Part shown: piece after piece, positions 36,320-43,545 of the stretch
Numbering within the stretch: position 1 is the first letter of the stretch
Layout: each line of letters begins with the position of its first letter
Assembly (NCBI GenBank): GCA_014382695.1
Contig: JACNJF010000095.1
Location: 1 to 43,545 of the forward strand
Source of the DNA: Gammaproteobacteria bacterium
Lineage (GTDB): Bacteria; Pseudomonadota; Gammaproteobacteria; GCA-001735895
Length of the DNA: 43,545 nt
Direction of reading: 5' to 3'
Notes under the pieces: generated by a model
What the model was told of the DNA's origin: nothing
Database searches by the model: none
The model's input: the letters and a program-made list of their open reading frames with translations, nothing else
Translations under genes and position numbers: made by a program

Positions 36320-37342
36320 ATGCCTGAACCAGTATTTCACTCAAGCCAGCAGTTTAAACAGCACTTCATCCAGCAATTACAGGCCATGACCGCTCAGCAG
36401 GAACTGGGCGTGTTTATTCTGGCACTGGCGAATGCGATTTCCAACGCACACATTTACCAGGCTTTAGCTGGAGCCCTGGCCGCTCAGTTTGAGCACATAA
36501 AGAAACAGCTAGCCCAGTCGTCATCAACATCGATGCAGGCACTACCACCCGATGATCTGTCCGTCTTTAATGCGCTGAGTCAGCTCGATCTATCGGCACT
36601 TCCTCTGGCCAGCTCAAAAAAGCTGCAGCACTGGCAACTGCAGTTTAATCCGTTACGTGGTTTCAGGCCTGCACGCAATTCGCAATCCAGAGTTGACTCA
36701 ATCTATCAACCGTTTTCACACCACGGCTTCCATTTCAACAAGCCTTTTCTGGCCAGGGAAACCCTGTGGCAGGGAACTCTGGCCAGCGCCAGGGTTCGCA
36801 TTCTCTATAACAAATTCCCATTTGCTGACTACCATGGTCTGCTGCTGATCAACCCCGAACTAAATAAACCGCAATTTTTGCAGCAGCAGGATTGTGTGGA
36901 AGTGCAACAGGCGATGCTGGAGATGGCTGCGGTTGAGGATATCGGTCTGGCGTATAATTCACTGGGCGCTTTTGCATCCGTTAATCACCAGCATTGGCAA
37001 CTGTTTGTATCCGAGCGGGATTACCCTGTTGAGCATATACGCTGGTCCCATAACAACGGATCACAGGCCTATCCGCTGAGTGTCCACTGCTTTCCTTCGC
37101 TTATTGAAGCATGGCCGGTCATCGACCACTATCAGCAAACGCAGCAGAGTTTTAATATTCTGCTCAGAGCGCATAAAGTTTACCTGCTTGAGCGCAAAAA
37201 ACAGGGTGAATACCCGCACAGTGACTGGACCAGTGGTTTCGCCTGGTCAGAAGTGATGGGTAATATCATGACCACCCGCGAGCGTGATTTTCAACAATTA
37301 ACGGCGCAGGCTATTGAAGACGAGTTTCAGTTATTACGCTGA
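36320..37342 (+). CDS. HIT-superfamily phosphorylase/nucleotidyltransferase-like protein (DUF4922/GalT-like)
   Basis: This looks like a distant relative of GalT, Ap4A phosphorylase and GDP-hexose phosphorylase. The 340-residue protein has the catalytic-type histidine motif NHQHWQ at about 222-227 (compare HPHxQ in GalT) and a preceding RILYNKFPFADYHGLLLINP, which is the nucleotide-sugar/phosphate-binding strand region of these enzymes. The N-terminal helical part (residues 1-115) is unlike known members. No signal peptide; cytoplasmic. The 3' end lies 14 bases from the convergent VTC gene. Likely chemistry is nucleotidyl transfer or phosphorolysis, but the substrate is unknown. An NTP-sugar or dinucleotide polyphosphate substrate would fit the phosphate theme next door, but that is inference. 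Confidence 0.6.
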   Translation: MPEPVFHSSQQFKQHFIQQLQAMTAQQELGVFILALANAISNAHIYQALAGALAAQFEHIKKQLAQSSSTSMQALPPDDLSVFNALSQLDLSALPLASSKKLQHWQLQFNPLRGFRPARNSQSRVDSIYQPFSHHGFHFNKPFLARETLWQGTLASARVRILYNKFPFADYHGLLLINPELNKPQFLQQQDCVEVQQAMLEMAAVEDIGLAYNSLGAFASVNHQHWQLFVSERDYPVEHIRWSHNNGSQAYPLSVHCFPSLIEAWPVIDHYQQTQQSFNILLRAHKVYLLERKKQGEYPHSDWTSGFAWSEVMGNIMTTRERDFQQLTAQAIEDEFQLLR

Positions 37343-37356
37343 AACGGAAGACCACT

Positions 37357-38175
37357 TCAATAGCCCATGCGATCACCGACCATATAGTTATAACCATTAT
37401 CAAAGTGTGAAACCAGCATACTGCTCATGTATTTGGAAAATCCGGTCTGCTTCAGTTCAAAGCGGGTAATCAGATCCAGCATCCACATCGGCACCTCGCC
37501 GATATTGCACTTCAACTCCAGCACTACGTTGGTAAGGTTCTGATTAAACTGGTTGGTGGTATAGATATTTTCATTATCGTAATTCAGCATGTCGTTTCCC
37601 GGCACCAGCGTCAGCATCGACTCATTACGGTATTTCATGTCTATATCCAACGTTACACGCGCATAATTATCCACCGTAGAAAAAAATGCACGGCGCCGAT
37701 ACTGGGTCAAAATTTTAGGCTCTAGCGCATAACTATGGACCAGCCTGAGGAATAACTCTTTATTCCGACGCTCCATCTTAAATTCATTCGGGTCTATCCG
37801 ATAACAGGGATCCTGTAATATTTGTGGCCACTGTTTATCGGTTGCAGTCGCGCGGTACTTTTTAACGATTGAACCTATCTTGTGCTTAATTTCCATAAAG
37901 TACGGTGCCTTATCGCCATCCGCATAGGCCCGTACCCGCATATTAAAACGGCTATCCTTGCCATTCATACGTTGCTGCAACAACTCCAGCCCTCGGGTAT
38001 CAAAATACAGGCTGTTAACCACGTAAAAATGATCCTCTGCCAGACTGGAGTAATGATCCAGAGAACAATAAGGCGAGATAAAGCGGGTGATTGGCTCAAC
38101 CAGTTCATATGGGACCAGATACTTCAACTCATGCCGTTCGAGTACCGGGGGGAGATTACTGAGGACGGCAGACAT
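37357..38175 (-). CDS. VTC-domain polyphosphate polymerase
   Basis: VTC domains (from yeast VTC4) are tunnel-shaped triphosphate-tunnel-like enzymes that make polyphosphate from ATP. The 272-residue protein consists of the domain alone. Basic and acidic tunnel residues are visible: RHELKY (14-19), YFDT (57-60), FNMRVRAY (77-84), MEIKHK (94-99), QYRRRAF (158-164), ELKC (220-223) and GFSKYMSS (245-252, the C-terminal tunnel Lys). There is no membrane segment, so it would need a membrane partner to move product, as in yeast. An AGGAG ribosome site precedes the ATG. It follows the Pit transporter by 51 bases and ends the operon. Bacterial VTC genes are often near DUF4956, as here. Confidence 0.9.
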   Translation of the reverse strand: MSAVLSNLPPVLERHELKYLVPYELVEPITRFISPYCSLDHYSSLAEDHFYVVNSLYFDTRGLELLQQRMNGKDSRFNMRVRAYADGDKAPYFMEIKHKIGSIVKKYRATATDKQWPQILQDPCYRIDPNEFKMERRNKELFLRLVHSYALEPKILTQYRRRAFFSTVDNYARVTLDIDMKYRNESMLTLVPGNDMLNYDNENIYTTNQFNQNLTNVVLELKCNIGEVPMWMLDLITRFELKQTGFSKYMSSMLVSHFDNGYNYMVGDRMGY

Positions 38176-38226
38176 CTTGGACTCCTGCTGATTTGCGTAG
38201 CTTGTGGGTATTAAGAGCCAGCCTGT

Positions 38227-39804
38227 TCATGTCAGCATAAACCCTCGGATGGTGTAAAAAATAAACGCCGCCATCAACGCGGATGCTGGCACAGTGATCA
38301 GCCAGGCCGCAATAATGCGGTAGAGTGAGGTGCGCTTTACCAGCACATTGGTGAAATATTTTTTTAATCGTTTACGTTCTTTATTGCTCAGCTTTGCTTT
38401 GGCAGAATGATGTTTCAGCTGCTTCAACATGTCTGATTTTTTGGCCACAGAAGCGCGTTTGAAGTTTTCCAGAAACACCTTCACCGCCTGTGGATCATTA
38501 TCCTGATGATGATGAATAATATCGATCACCATATTGTCGTAGCCTGACTTAATCGATTCGCGCAGGAAGCCAACCCCAAATATCGCGCCTAATGCTATAT
38601 GCGTGGAGCTAACCGGCAAACCAAACTGGGTCGCGATCAGTACCGTAATCGCCGCGGACATAGCGATGCAAAATGCACGCATCTGATCCAGCTCGGTAAT
38701 TTCAGAGCCGACTTTCTTGATCATTCTGGGGCCATACAACATCAATCCAAGAGCAATGCCGGCTGCGCCCACGATCATCACCCACAAAGGTATTCCGGCC
38801 TTCCCGTTAGTATGGTTACCGACCTGTGACACCGCGTCATTGATGGCGGCAAGCGGCCCCACCGCATTGGCTACATCATTCGCACCATGCGCAAAACTCA
38901 ATAAGGCCGCCGATACGATCAACGGTATCGTAAACAGCCGGTTAATCGCCCGCTTGGTGTTACTTAAGCGACCCGCCGCTCTGGCAAATAACGGGCGGAC
39001 CAGAATAAAAACCAGCAGCGCGATCATGAAACCGGTCATTAGTGCCATAGAAAAATCCACTTTCCAGATTTTTTTCAGCCCTTTCAGTATCAGATAACTG
39101 GAAAAAGCCCAGCTCATCAGCATGATCAACCAGGGAACCACTCTGACCGCAGCCTGCAACCGGTCTTCCTGATAGGTAATCTGACGTTTGATAAAATATA
39201 GAAAGGCAGCAGCGATCACTCCGCCCATCAATGGAGAAATAACCCAGCTGGCAACGATCGCAGCAAGCTGTGCCAGATTTGCTACTTGCCAGCCACCCGC
39301 CGCAACCCCGGCACCGAGGATTCCGCCGACGATAGAATGCGTGGTCGAAACAGGGGCGCCCGACCAGGTCGCAATGTGCAGCCACAGGGCCGCAGCAAAC
39401 AGGGCGGAGATCATCAACCAGATAAAGGTATTGTTATCAGCGATCAGCGCAGGATCGATAATGCCATTTTTGATGGTGGTTACGACCGATCCACCGGCAA
39501 TCAGTGCCCCGGCAGACTCGAACACGACTGCAATCAGGATGGCCCCGGTCAGCGTTAAAGCACGGGCGCCAACCGCTGGCCCGACATTATTGGCCACATC
39601 ATTAGCGCCTATATTCATCGCCATATAACCACCAATCATAGCGGCGATCATCAGTGTGACGCTATGTTGCGAATAAAAAGATGTCAGATACATAAACAGC
39701 ATAATGCCGACAATGAACAAAAATGCAGTCCCATTGCGGAACACCCTGTATTGATTATTATTAATCGTAATTTTCAGGGTATTAAACTGACTGGTATTTG
39801 ACAT
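38227..39804 (-). CDS. Inorganic phosphate transporter, Pit family
   Basis: This is an inner-membrane low-affinity phosphate (metal-phosphate/H+) symporter. From the ATG at 39804 (after GAGAG) the protein has 525 residues, with the two inverted Pit signatures GANDVANNVGPAVG (about 66-79) and GANDVANAVGP (about 307-317), and GAPVSTTHSIVGGILGAG and GLPVSSTHIALGAIFG after each. Between the last repeat and the final helix there is a hydrophilic, Lys-rich insert of about 70 residues (roughly 418-490) that includes HHHQDNDP and NKERKRLKKYF. A GTG 15 bases upstream would overlap the TolC-like gene. It is part of the VTC operon, where it could supply phosphate or respond to its level. Confidence 0.93.
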   Translation of the reverse strand: MSNTSQFNTLKITINNNQYRVFRNGTAFLFIVGIMLFMYLTSFYSQHSVTLMIAAMIGGYMAMNIGANDVANNVGPAVGARALTLTGAILIAVVFESAGALIAGGSVVTTIKNGIIDPALIADNNTFIWLMISALFAAALWLHIATWSGAPVSTTHSIVGGILGAGVAAGGWQVANLAQLAAIVASWVISPLMGGVIAAAFLYFIKRQITYQEDRLQAAVRVVPWLIMLMSWAFSSYLILKGLKKIWKVDFSMALMTGFMIALLVFILVRPLFARAAGRLSNTKRAINRLFTIPLIVSAALLSFAHGANDVANAVGPLAAINDAVSQVGNHTNGKAGIPLWVMIVGAAGIALGLMLYGPRMIKKVGSEITELDQMRAFCIAMSAAITVLIATQFGLPVSSTHIALGAIFGVGFLRESIKSGYDNMVIDIIHHHQDNDPQAVKVFLENFKRASVAKKSDMLKQLKHHSAKAKLSNKERKRLKKYFTNVLVKRTSLYRIIAAWLITVPASALMAAFIFYTIRGFMLT

Positions 39805-39811
39805 GCTACTC

Positions 39812-41020
39812 TCAGCCACGACTATTCTGCGTCACTGGTGGTATTAGCCAGTTGGTATCAAGCTCGCGGCCGAGCACAGAGTAATGCGCCAGCAGCTCAA
39901 TATATAGCTTTCTGAAACTCTGACGCTCCCGCATGATACTTTTCAGTTGCGCTAAATGCTGCTGACGTAATTTAATGATGAGACGGGAATCAGTAGCTTT
40001 TTTGATACGGCTATCGATACTTTTGGCCAGTCGCTCAAAAGCCAGAATGGAAATCTGACTCTGTTCCATCTTTTGAACCAGCTGTGCGGCTTTTAAAGCA
40101 GCGCTCTGCTGTAACCGATGCAGGCGATAAGTGACTTCAGACACATCCTGCTGCCTGACCCCACTGTTAAATGCAGGCCGTGCAAAAGGAATCCGCAAAT
40201 CGACCTGAATACCGGTTACGGTATCCTTATTATGATTAAACTCCTGCGACAGCTGAACCGCCGTTAAAGCAAACTTTTCGCCACTTTGTTCATGTTTCAA
40301 TTTTTTTTGTTGCAGCATTAAATCGAGTTGAGCGTGCTCAACCTCAAGCGTTGTCCTATCGCTATATTGCGCCACCACATCCAGCATCATTTTTTCTGTT
40401 AACGTTAACTGTGGTAGTTTTGCATCAAATTTTAAGGCTTTGGTCAGGGCATTGATCTGACGCACCTGTAACTCGATCTGAAACCTGTGCTGCTCATGCT
40501 CCAGTTCATTTTCAAGTAGATTTTCCGGGTGAAAGTCATTTGACAGCACCAGGTTACGATAGTATTTGATCGCGGCCGCATGCATAGAGGAGACAACCTG
40601 CAGGTGATCGAGCTGTTCCTGTTCGGCAATCAGGTCGAGCAATTCAGAATAAGCCCTTTGCAGCCGATCATTCAGTGCCTGTTGATGATCCAGTTGACGC
40701 TGCTCCTGCGTCAGTTGAAGAATGTCCTGCTCGATACTGTGTCGTGGAGCATTCTTTAATTTAACCCGCAGTGCTATCGAACGCTTATTATCATCATCGT
40801 TTTCAGCACTTAAACGCAGCTCAGTTCCATCAACCCAGCCTCGCACATTTTCCACAAAACCATCATTTGCCGATGACATGATCAAATCACTTTGTAGCGC
40901 GGATTGCTGCTCATCGATAATCTGCTGAAAATACTGGCGCAAATCTTCATTATTGGCATAGCCGCTGGAAGTGAAGCAGACCAGCGCAAGCACGCTCAAC
41001 CAACGGTAATTTTTTATCAT
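39812..41020 (-). CDS. TolC-like secreted coiled-coil protein, partner of the membrane fusion protein
   Basis: This is probably a periplasmic/outer-membrane channel subunit. The 402 residues start with a signal peptide (IKNYRWLSVLALVCFTSSGYA), then an N-terminal region with beta-like segments (RGWVDGTELRLSAENDD), followed by long helical stretches rich in Gln, Leu and Glu (RLQRAYSELLDLIAEQEQL; MLQQKKLKHEQSGEK; ALKAAQLVQKMEQSQISILAF) as in TolC-type helical hairpins. LRIPFARPAFN resembles the conserved RIPLF-type strand before the second hairpin of TolC-like proteins. The start at 41020 follows GGGTGA; an ATG 12 bases earlier overlaps the stop of the preceding gene. Similarity to TolC is structural in impression, so a different helical-hairpin protein is possible. 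Confidence 0.68.
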   Translation of the reverse strand: MIKNYRWLSVLALVCFTSSGYANNEDLRQYFQQIIDEQQSALQSDLIMSSANDGFVENVRGWVDGTELRLSAENDDDNKRSIALRVKLKNAPRHSIEQDILQLTQEQRQLDHQQALNDRLQRAYSELLDLIAEQEQLDHLQVVSSMHAAAIKYYRNLVLSNDFHPENLLENELEHEQHRFQIELQVRQINALTKALKFDAKLPQLTLTEKMMLDVVAQYSDRTTLEVEHAQLDLMLQQKKLKHEQSGEKFALTAVQLSQEFNHNKDTVTGIQVDLRIPFARPAFNSGVRQQDVSEVTYRLHRLQQSAALKAAQLVQKMEQSQISILAFERLAKSIDSRIKKATDSRLIIKLRQQHLAQLKSIMRERQSFRKLYIELLAHYSVLGRELDTNWLIPPVTQNSRG

Positions 41021-41031
41021 CGGTTCACCCA

Positions 41032-42987
41032 TTACAGTGTTAGCGGCAGAAAACGTGATGCATTTTTACCATCGCCATCAAATACCACGACGACTTCTCC
41101 ATCTTTTGAAGTTGCACTGATGCCCTCCGCTCTCAGTCGATCAAAGGTCTTGAGTGAACGTAGAGCCGAAGTTTCGGGCTGATACGACCACAGATGACTA
41201 CTGATAGACCCCTGACCCTTGCTAACCCCTAATAACAACAGTCTGCCATTATAAAACAGCATGTCGGATAGTAATGCAGGGGAACCGGTTTCTGGATTGA
41301 GCAGGGATACACTGCGCCAGATTCTGCCCTTCACGGGCTCACCCAGGAACAGACCTTGAATATTTTCCAGTTTCAGGATAACCGTTTCATCGCGTGAATT
41401 AAGCGGTGTTTTAAAGCCCAGATACAGATCATTCTGATACACATTATGGGCCTCGAGTTCGATCGACTTGTTGCGCAGAGCCGTCTTCAGAAACTGACGC
41501 GTATCCAGATCTTCTGCCGTTTTTGACAGCCCTTCGAGCACATCATACATATTCACCTGCCCGTCGCTGATGACACTGTTGCCATCGGTGCTCAGGCGTA
41601 ACAGATGACGCCGCTTCTTTTTACTTTTATCCAGTGACGACAGTACATACACGCTATCACCTTCACGACTGATACTTTCCAGATCATCCACAGCCTCACT
41701 CGTCTGAATCCCAAGACGTGCCACCAGCTCACCCTGGGAATTGATCTTGAATAGCTCCGGCTTATCGTTTTCAGACTCATCACTAACGATTAGATAACTG
41801 TCATCGCGTAACGCTGAAATAATGCCGGAAGCTTCGATCTGATGATCTTCCAGACCGTTCACCAGAGAACGAATAGGATAGCCCTCAAGACCCGCTGGAT
41901 CGCTCGACAGGCTGGCGGCCTGAGTTTGCCCGATACCGTTCGAAATAAATCCGAGAATACTGCTCAGCAGGCCTTTCTCATTCTCCGGATGATCCAGCGT
42001 CACGATCACTTTTTCACCCAGCAACAGGTTATTTTCCTCGGTCAGACGTATTACCGCTTCACGACCCCAGGCCGATACCATCATGTTTTTCTTCAGGCGC
42101 ATCGGGTATTCCACTATTCGACTTCCCAGACTTTCCACTACTGCAGCGATCGGAACATTATTATTCGTGTTGGTATTCGACTTGACCCACACCTGTTGGC
42201 CGATAGCGACCTGATTAAACACGTTTTCATGGATATAGCCCTTAACGAACTTAGGAGAAAGCCCGTGCACCGTCAGAATTGTTTCAAAAGGAGCGACTGT
42301 TTCACCCGGCTTGACGTTAACGCTACCGACCCGGCCATTGAACTTGGCAACCACACGTAAATCCGTGATTTGACGTAAAAACTCCGTTCTACGTTCTTCC
42401 AGCTCGGCTAATTTCGAATCAAACGGGCGCACCGTGGCACTCAACTGACTCTCCAGGTTACTGATCTGTGCAGCCAGCGATTTCTCGATATGCCCACGCT
42501 GTTCCAGCATGCCCTGAATTTCTGTGTCAATCGGGCTGGAAGACGTAACCCGGGTTTTGGAGCCCGAGATTTCTTTCAGTAACTTCTCATTTAAACGTTG
42601 CTGCGAACGCAGATTTTCAATCTTGGAATCGATCGCGGACAGCTCTGCAGCCTGTTGCGCACGTAGACTATCCAGCCTTGCCTGAGTAGACGCCAGATCT
42701 TCATCCGAAGTCGCTTTCAGAGCCTGAATCTGGTCTTCGATGATCACCAGTTTAGTGCCCAGATCACGCCGCCGCACTTCAAGAATCTGCATACCCTGCG
42801 ATACTTCGCCACCTTCTACCGCAAAGATTTGCACGATTTCAACGGGGTAGCTGAAGCTGATCGTTTGCTCATGATCATCCGCAATCCCAAAGAAATGGGT
42901 CGACTCAAGCTTTAACAGGCTCACCAGAAATGCCAGAGAAACAATGGCCACCAGCCAGACCAGGGGTAATAATTTTTTACTCATCAT
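41032..42987 (-). CDS. HlyD-type membrane fusion protein fused to a propeller-like C-terminal domain
   Basis: This inner-membrane-anchored periplasmic adaptor has an extra domain. Of 651 residues, 8-26 form the anchor. Residues about 45-75 are the first half of the lipoyl/barrel part (FSYPVEIVQIFAVEGGEVSQGMQILEVRR), 80-205 are coiled-coil (Gln/Glu/Leu-rich helices), 210-250 are the second half (VVAKFNGRVGSVNVKPGETVAPFETILTV), and the beta-barrel region runs to about 340. The C-terminal 280 residues carry repeated strand units with DLESI, IELEAH and AEGISA motifs, as in phytase-like or DUF3616-type propellers. The typical MFP length is 300-450, so this is a fusion. An AGGTGA ribosome site is present. 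Its stop overlaps the TolC-like gene start region. Confidence 0.75.
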   Translation of the reverse strand: MMSKKLLPLVWLVAIVSLAFLVSLLKLESTHFFGIADDHEQTISFSYPVEIVQIFAVEGGEVSQGMQILEVRRRDLGTKLVIIEDQIQALKATSDEDLASTQARLDSLRAQQAAELSAIDSKIENLRSQQRLNEKLLKEISGSKTRVTSSSPIDTEIQGMLEQRGHIEKSLAAQISNLESQLSATVRPFDSKLAELEERRTEFLRQITDLRVVAKFNGRVGSVNVKPGETVAPFETILTVHGLSPKFVKGYIHENVFNQVAIGQQVWVKSNTNTNNNVPIAAVVESLGSRIVEYPMRLKKNMMVSAWGREAVIRLTEENNLLLGEKVIVTLDHPENEKGLLSSILGFISNGIGQTQAASLSSDPAGLEGYPIRSLVNGLEDHQIEASGIISALRDDSYLIVSDESENDKPELFKINSQGELVARLGIQTSEAVDDLESISREGDSVYVLSSLDKSKKKRRHLLRLSTDGNSVISDGQVNMYDVLEGLSKTAEDLDTRQFLKTALRNKSIELEAHNVYQNDLYLGFKTPLNSRDETVILKLENIQGLFLGEPVKGRIWRSVSLLNPETGSPALLSDMLFYNGRLLLLGVSKGQGSISSHLWSYQPETSALRSLKTFDRLRAEGISATSKDGEVVVVFDGDGKNASRFLPLTL

Positions 42988-43004
42988 AAGTCACCTGTTC
43001 CTGA

Positions 43005-43545
43005 TCAAAGATCTACCGTGGCTTCTTGCATCATCAAATTCACACCCTGTAATGACCCCAGCGTCTTCAGATCAGCAAGCAGTCCTTCATGCGTTTTGCC
43101 TCTTCTCATTTTTATATGATAGGCATAGTCCAGACGCTGTCCCTGCTCAATTTCACGCAGGGTTACCAGCGCGAATGCCTTGCAGTACTGGCTCATAATT
43201 TTCTCTAGTCGGGAGCGGTCTTCACTCACATTCGGCAGATTAAAGCGCAGCATGCCGTCAAAAAAGTTATTCGGCCCGAGCGGAGAGTAATACAGCAGCA
43301 TTGCCGCCAGAGAAAATGCCAGCGTACCAACGATGGCAACGGTAAAGGCATAGGCTCCACAGGCAATACCGGCTGCCAGCGAGGAAAACAGAAAAAGCGT
43401 ATCGCGCGGGTCTTTCAGGTTGGTACGAAAACGAATGATGGCCATCGCGGCCATGATCCCTATACCCCTCGCCAGACTATCACCTACGGCCTGAATAATG
43501 ACCGATGAAATAATCGAAATCAGTACGATAGCCTGTACATAATTA
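43005..43545 (-). CDS. DUF4956 membrane protein (5' end beyond the window)
   Basis: The frame is open from 43005 to the right edge, so the gene starts outside. The visible 180 residues begin with a membrane segment (AIVLISIISSVIIQAVGDSLARGIGI), then AAMAIIRFRTNLKDPRDTLFLFSSLAAGIACGAY, which is the signature of DUF4956, another helix (AFTVAIVGTLAFSLAAMLLYY), and a soluble alpha+beta C-terminal domain (RFNLPNVSEDRSRLEKIMSQYC onward). The internal ATG at 43454 would truncate a conserved helix and is not the start. The family is of unknown function and commonly sits beside VTC-domain genes. It is 17 bases from the membrane fusion gene, first seen gene of the operon. Confidence 0.85.
   Translation of the reverse strand, partial: NYVQAIVLISIISSVIIQAVGDSLARGIGIMAAMAIIRFRTNLKDPRDTLFLFSSLAAGIACGAYAFTVAIVGTLAFSLAAMLLYYSPLGPNNFFDGMLRFNLPNVSEDRSRLEKIMSQYCKAFALVTLREIEQGQRLDYAYHIKMRRGKTHEGLLADLKTLGSLQGVNLMMQEATVDL

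Overview
The window looks like a chromosomal segment of a free-living, probably marine or sulfidic-habitat gammaproteobacterium. The evidence is the standard gammaproteobacterial order mrdA-rodA-mltB-rlpA-dacA-(dat)-ybeD-lipB-lipA, a pntAB transhydrogenase, an NhaD sodium/proton antiporter, a Rof-type small protein and several c-di-GMP enzymes. PPi-dependent phosphofructokinase, a K+-independent type H+-pumping pyrophosphatase and a soluble pyrophosphatase lie close together. From general knowledge this recalls methanotrophs and sulfur-oxidising gammaproteobacteria, but genus cannot be fixed from the sequence alone. No tRNA, rRNA, CRISPR array, transposase or prophage gene was seen.

Layout. 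1-5.3 kb: an AT-rich small secreted or outer-membrane protein, the tRNA hydroxylase trhO, an orphan phnN/phnC-like pair separated by a gap with a decayed dispersed repeat, and a YvcK/CofD-like gene. 5.6-8.6 kb: pntA-pntB on the minus strand. 9-17.4 kb: an ABC exporter, then a signalling block. That block holds a diguanylate cyclase with two tandem periplasmic-binding-protein domains, a Rof-like antiterminator, a class V aminotransferase, and a stand-alone solute-binding protein directly followed by a GGDEF-EAL protein. A bidirectional terminator closes the block. 17.4-27.9 kb, all minus: nhaD, then the cell-elongation and lipoylation cluster.

28-33.8 kb is a pyrophosphate-centred block. hppA and adk run on the minus strand, divergent from a small conserved-looking gene, pfp and ppa on the plus strand. 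One decayed small gene lies between pfp and ppa. PPi made by biosynthesis or consumed by glycolysis can be balanced here by proton pumping or by soluble hydrolysis. 33.9-37.3 kb carries a single-domain diguanylate cyclase, a TraF-like outer-membrane protein and an HIT-superfamily phosphorylase/nucleotidyltransferase-like gene.

37.3-43.5 kb, minus strand and running off the right edge, is the most interesting part. It is a tightly packed operon of a DUF4956 membrane protein (5' end outside the window), a membrane-fusion protein fused to a propeller-like C-terminal domain, a TolC-like outer-membrane/periplasmic partner, a Pit phosphate transporter and a VTC-domain polyphosphate polymerase. The combination suggests an envelope-spanning system linking phosphate uptake, polyphosphate synthesis and transport or sensing across the periplasm. 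I do not recognise it as a described system.
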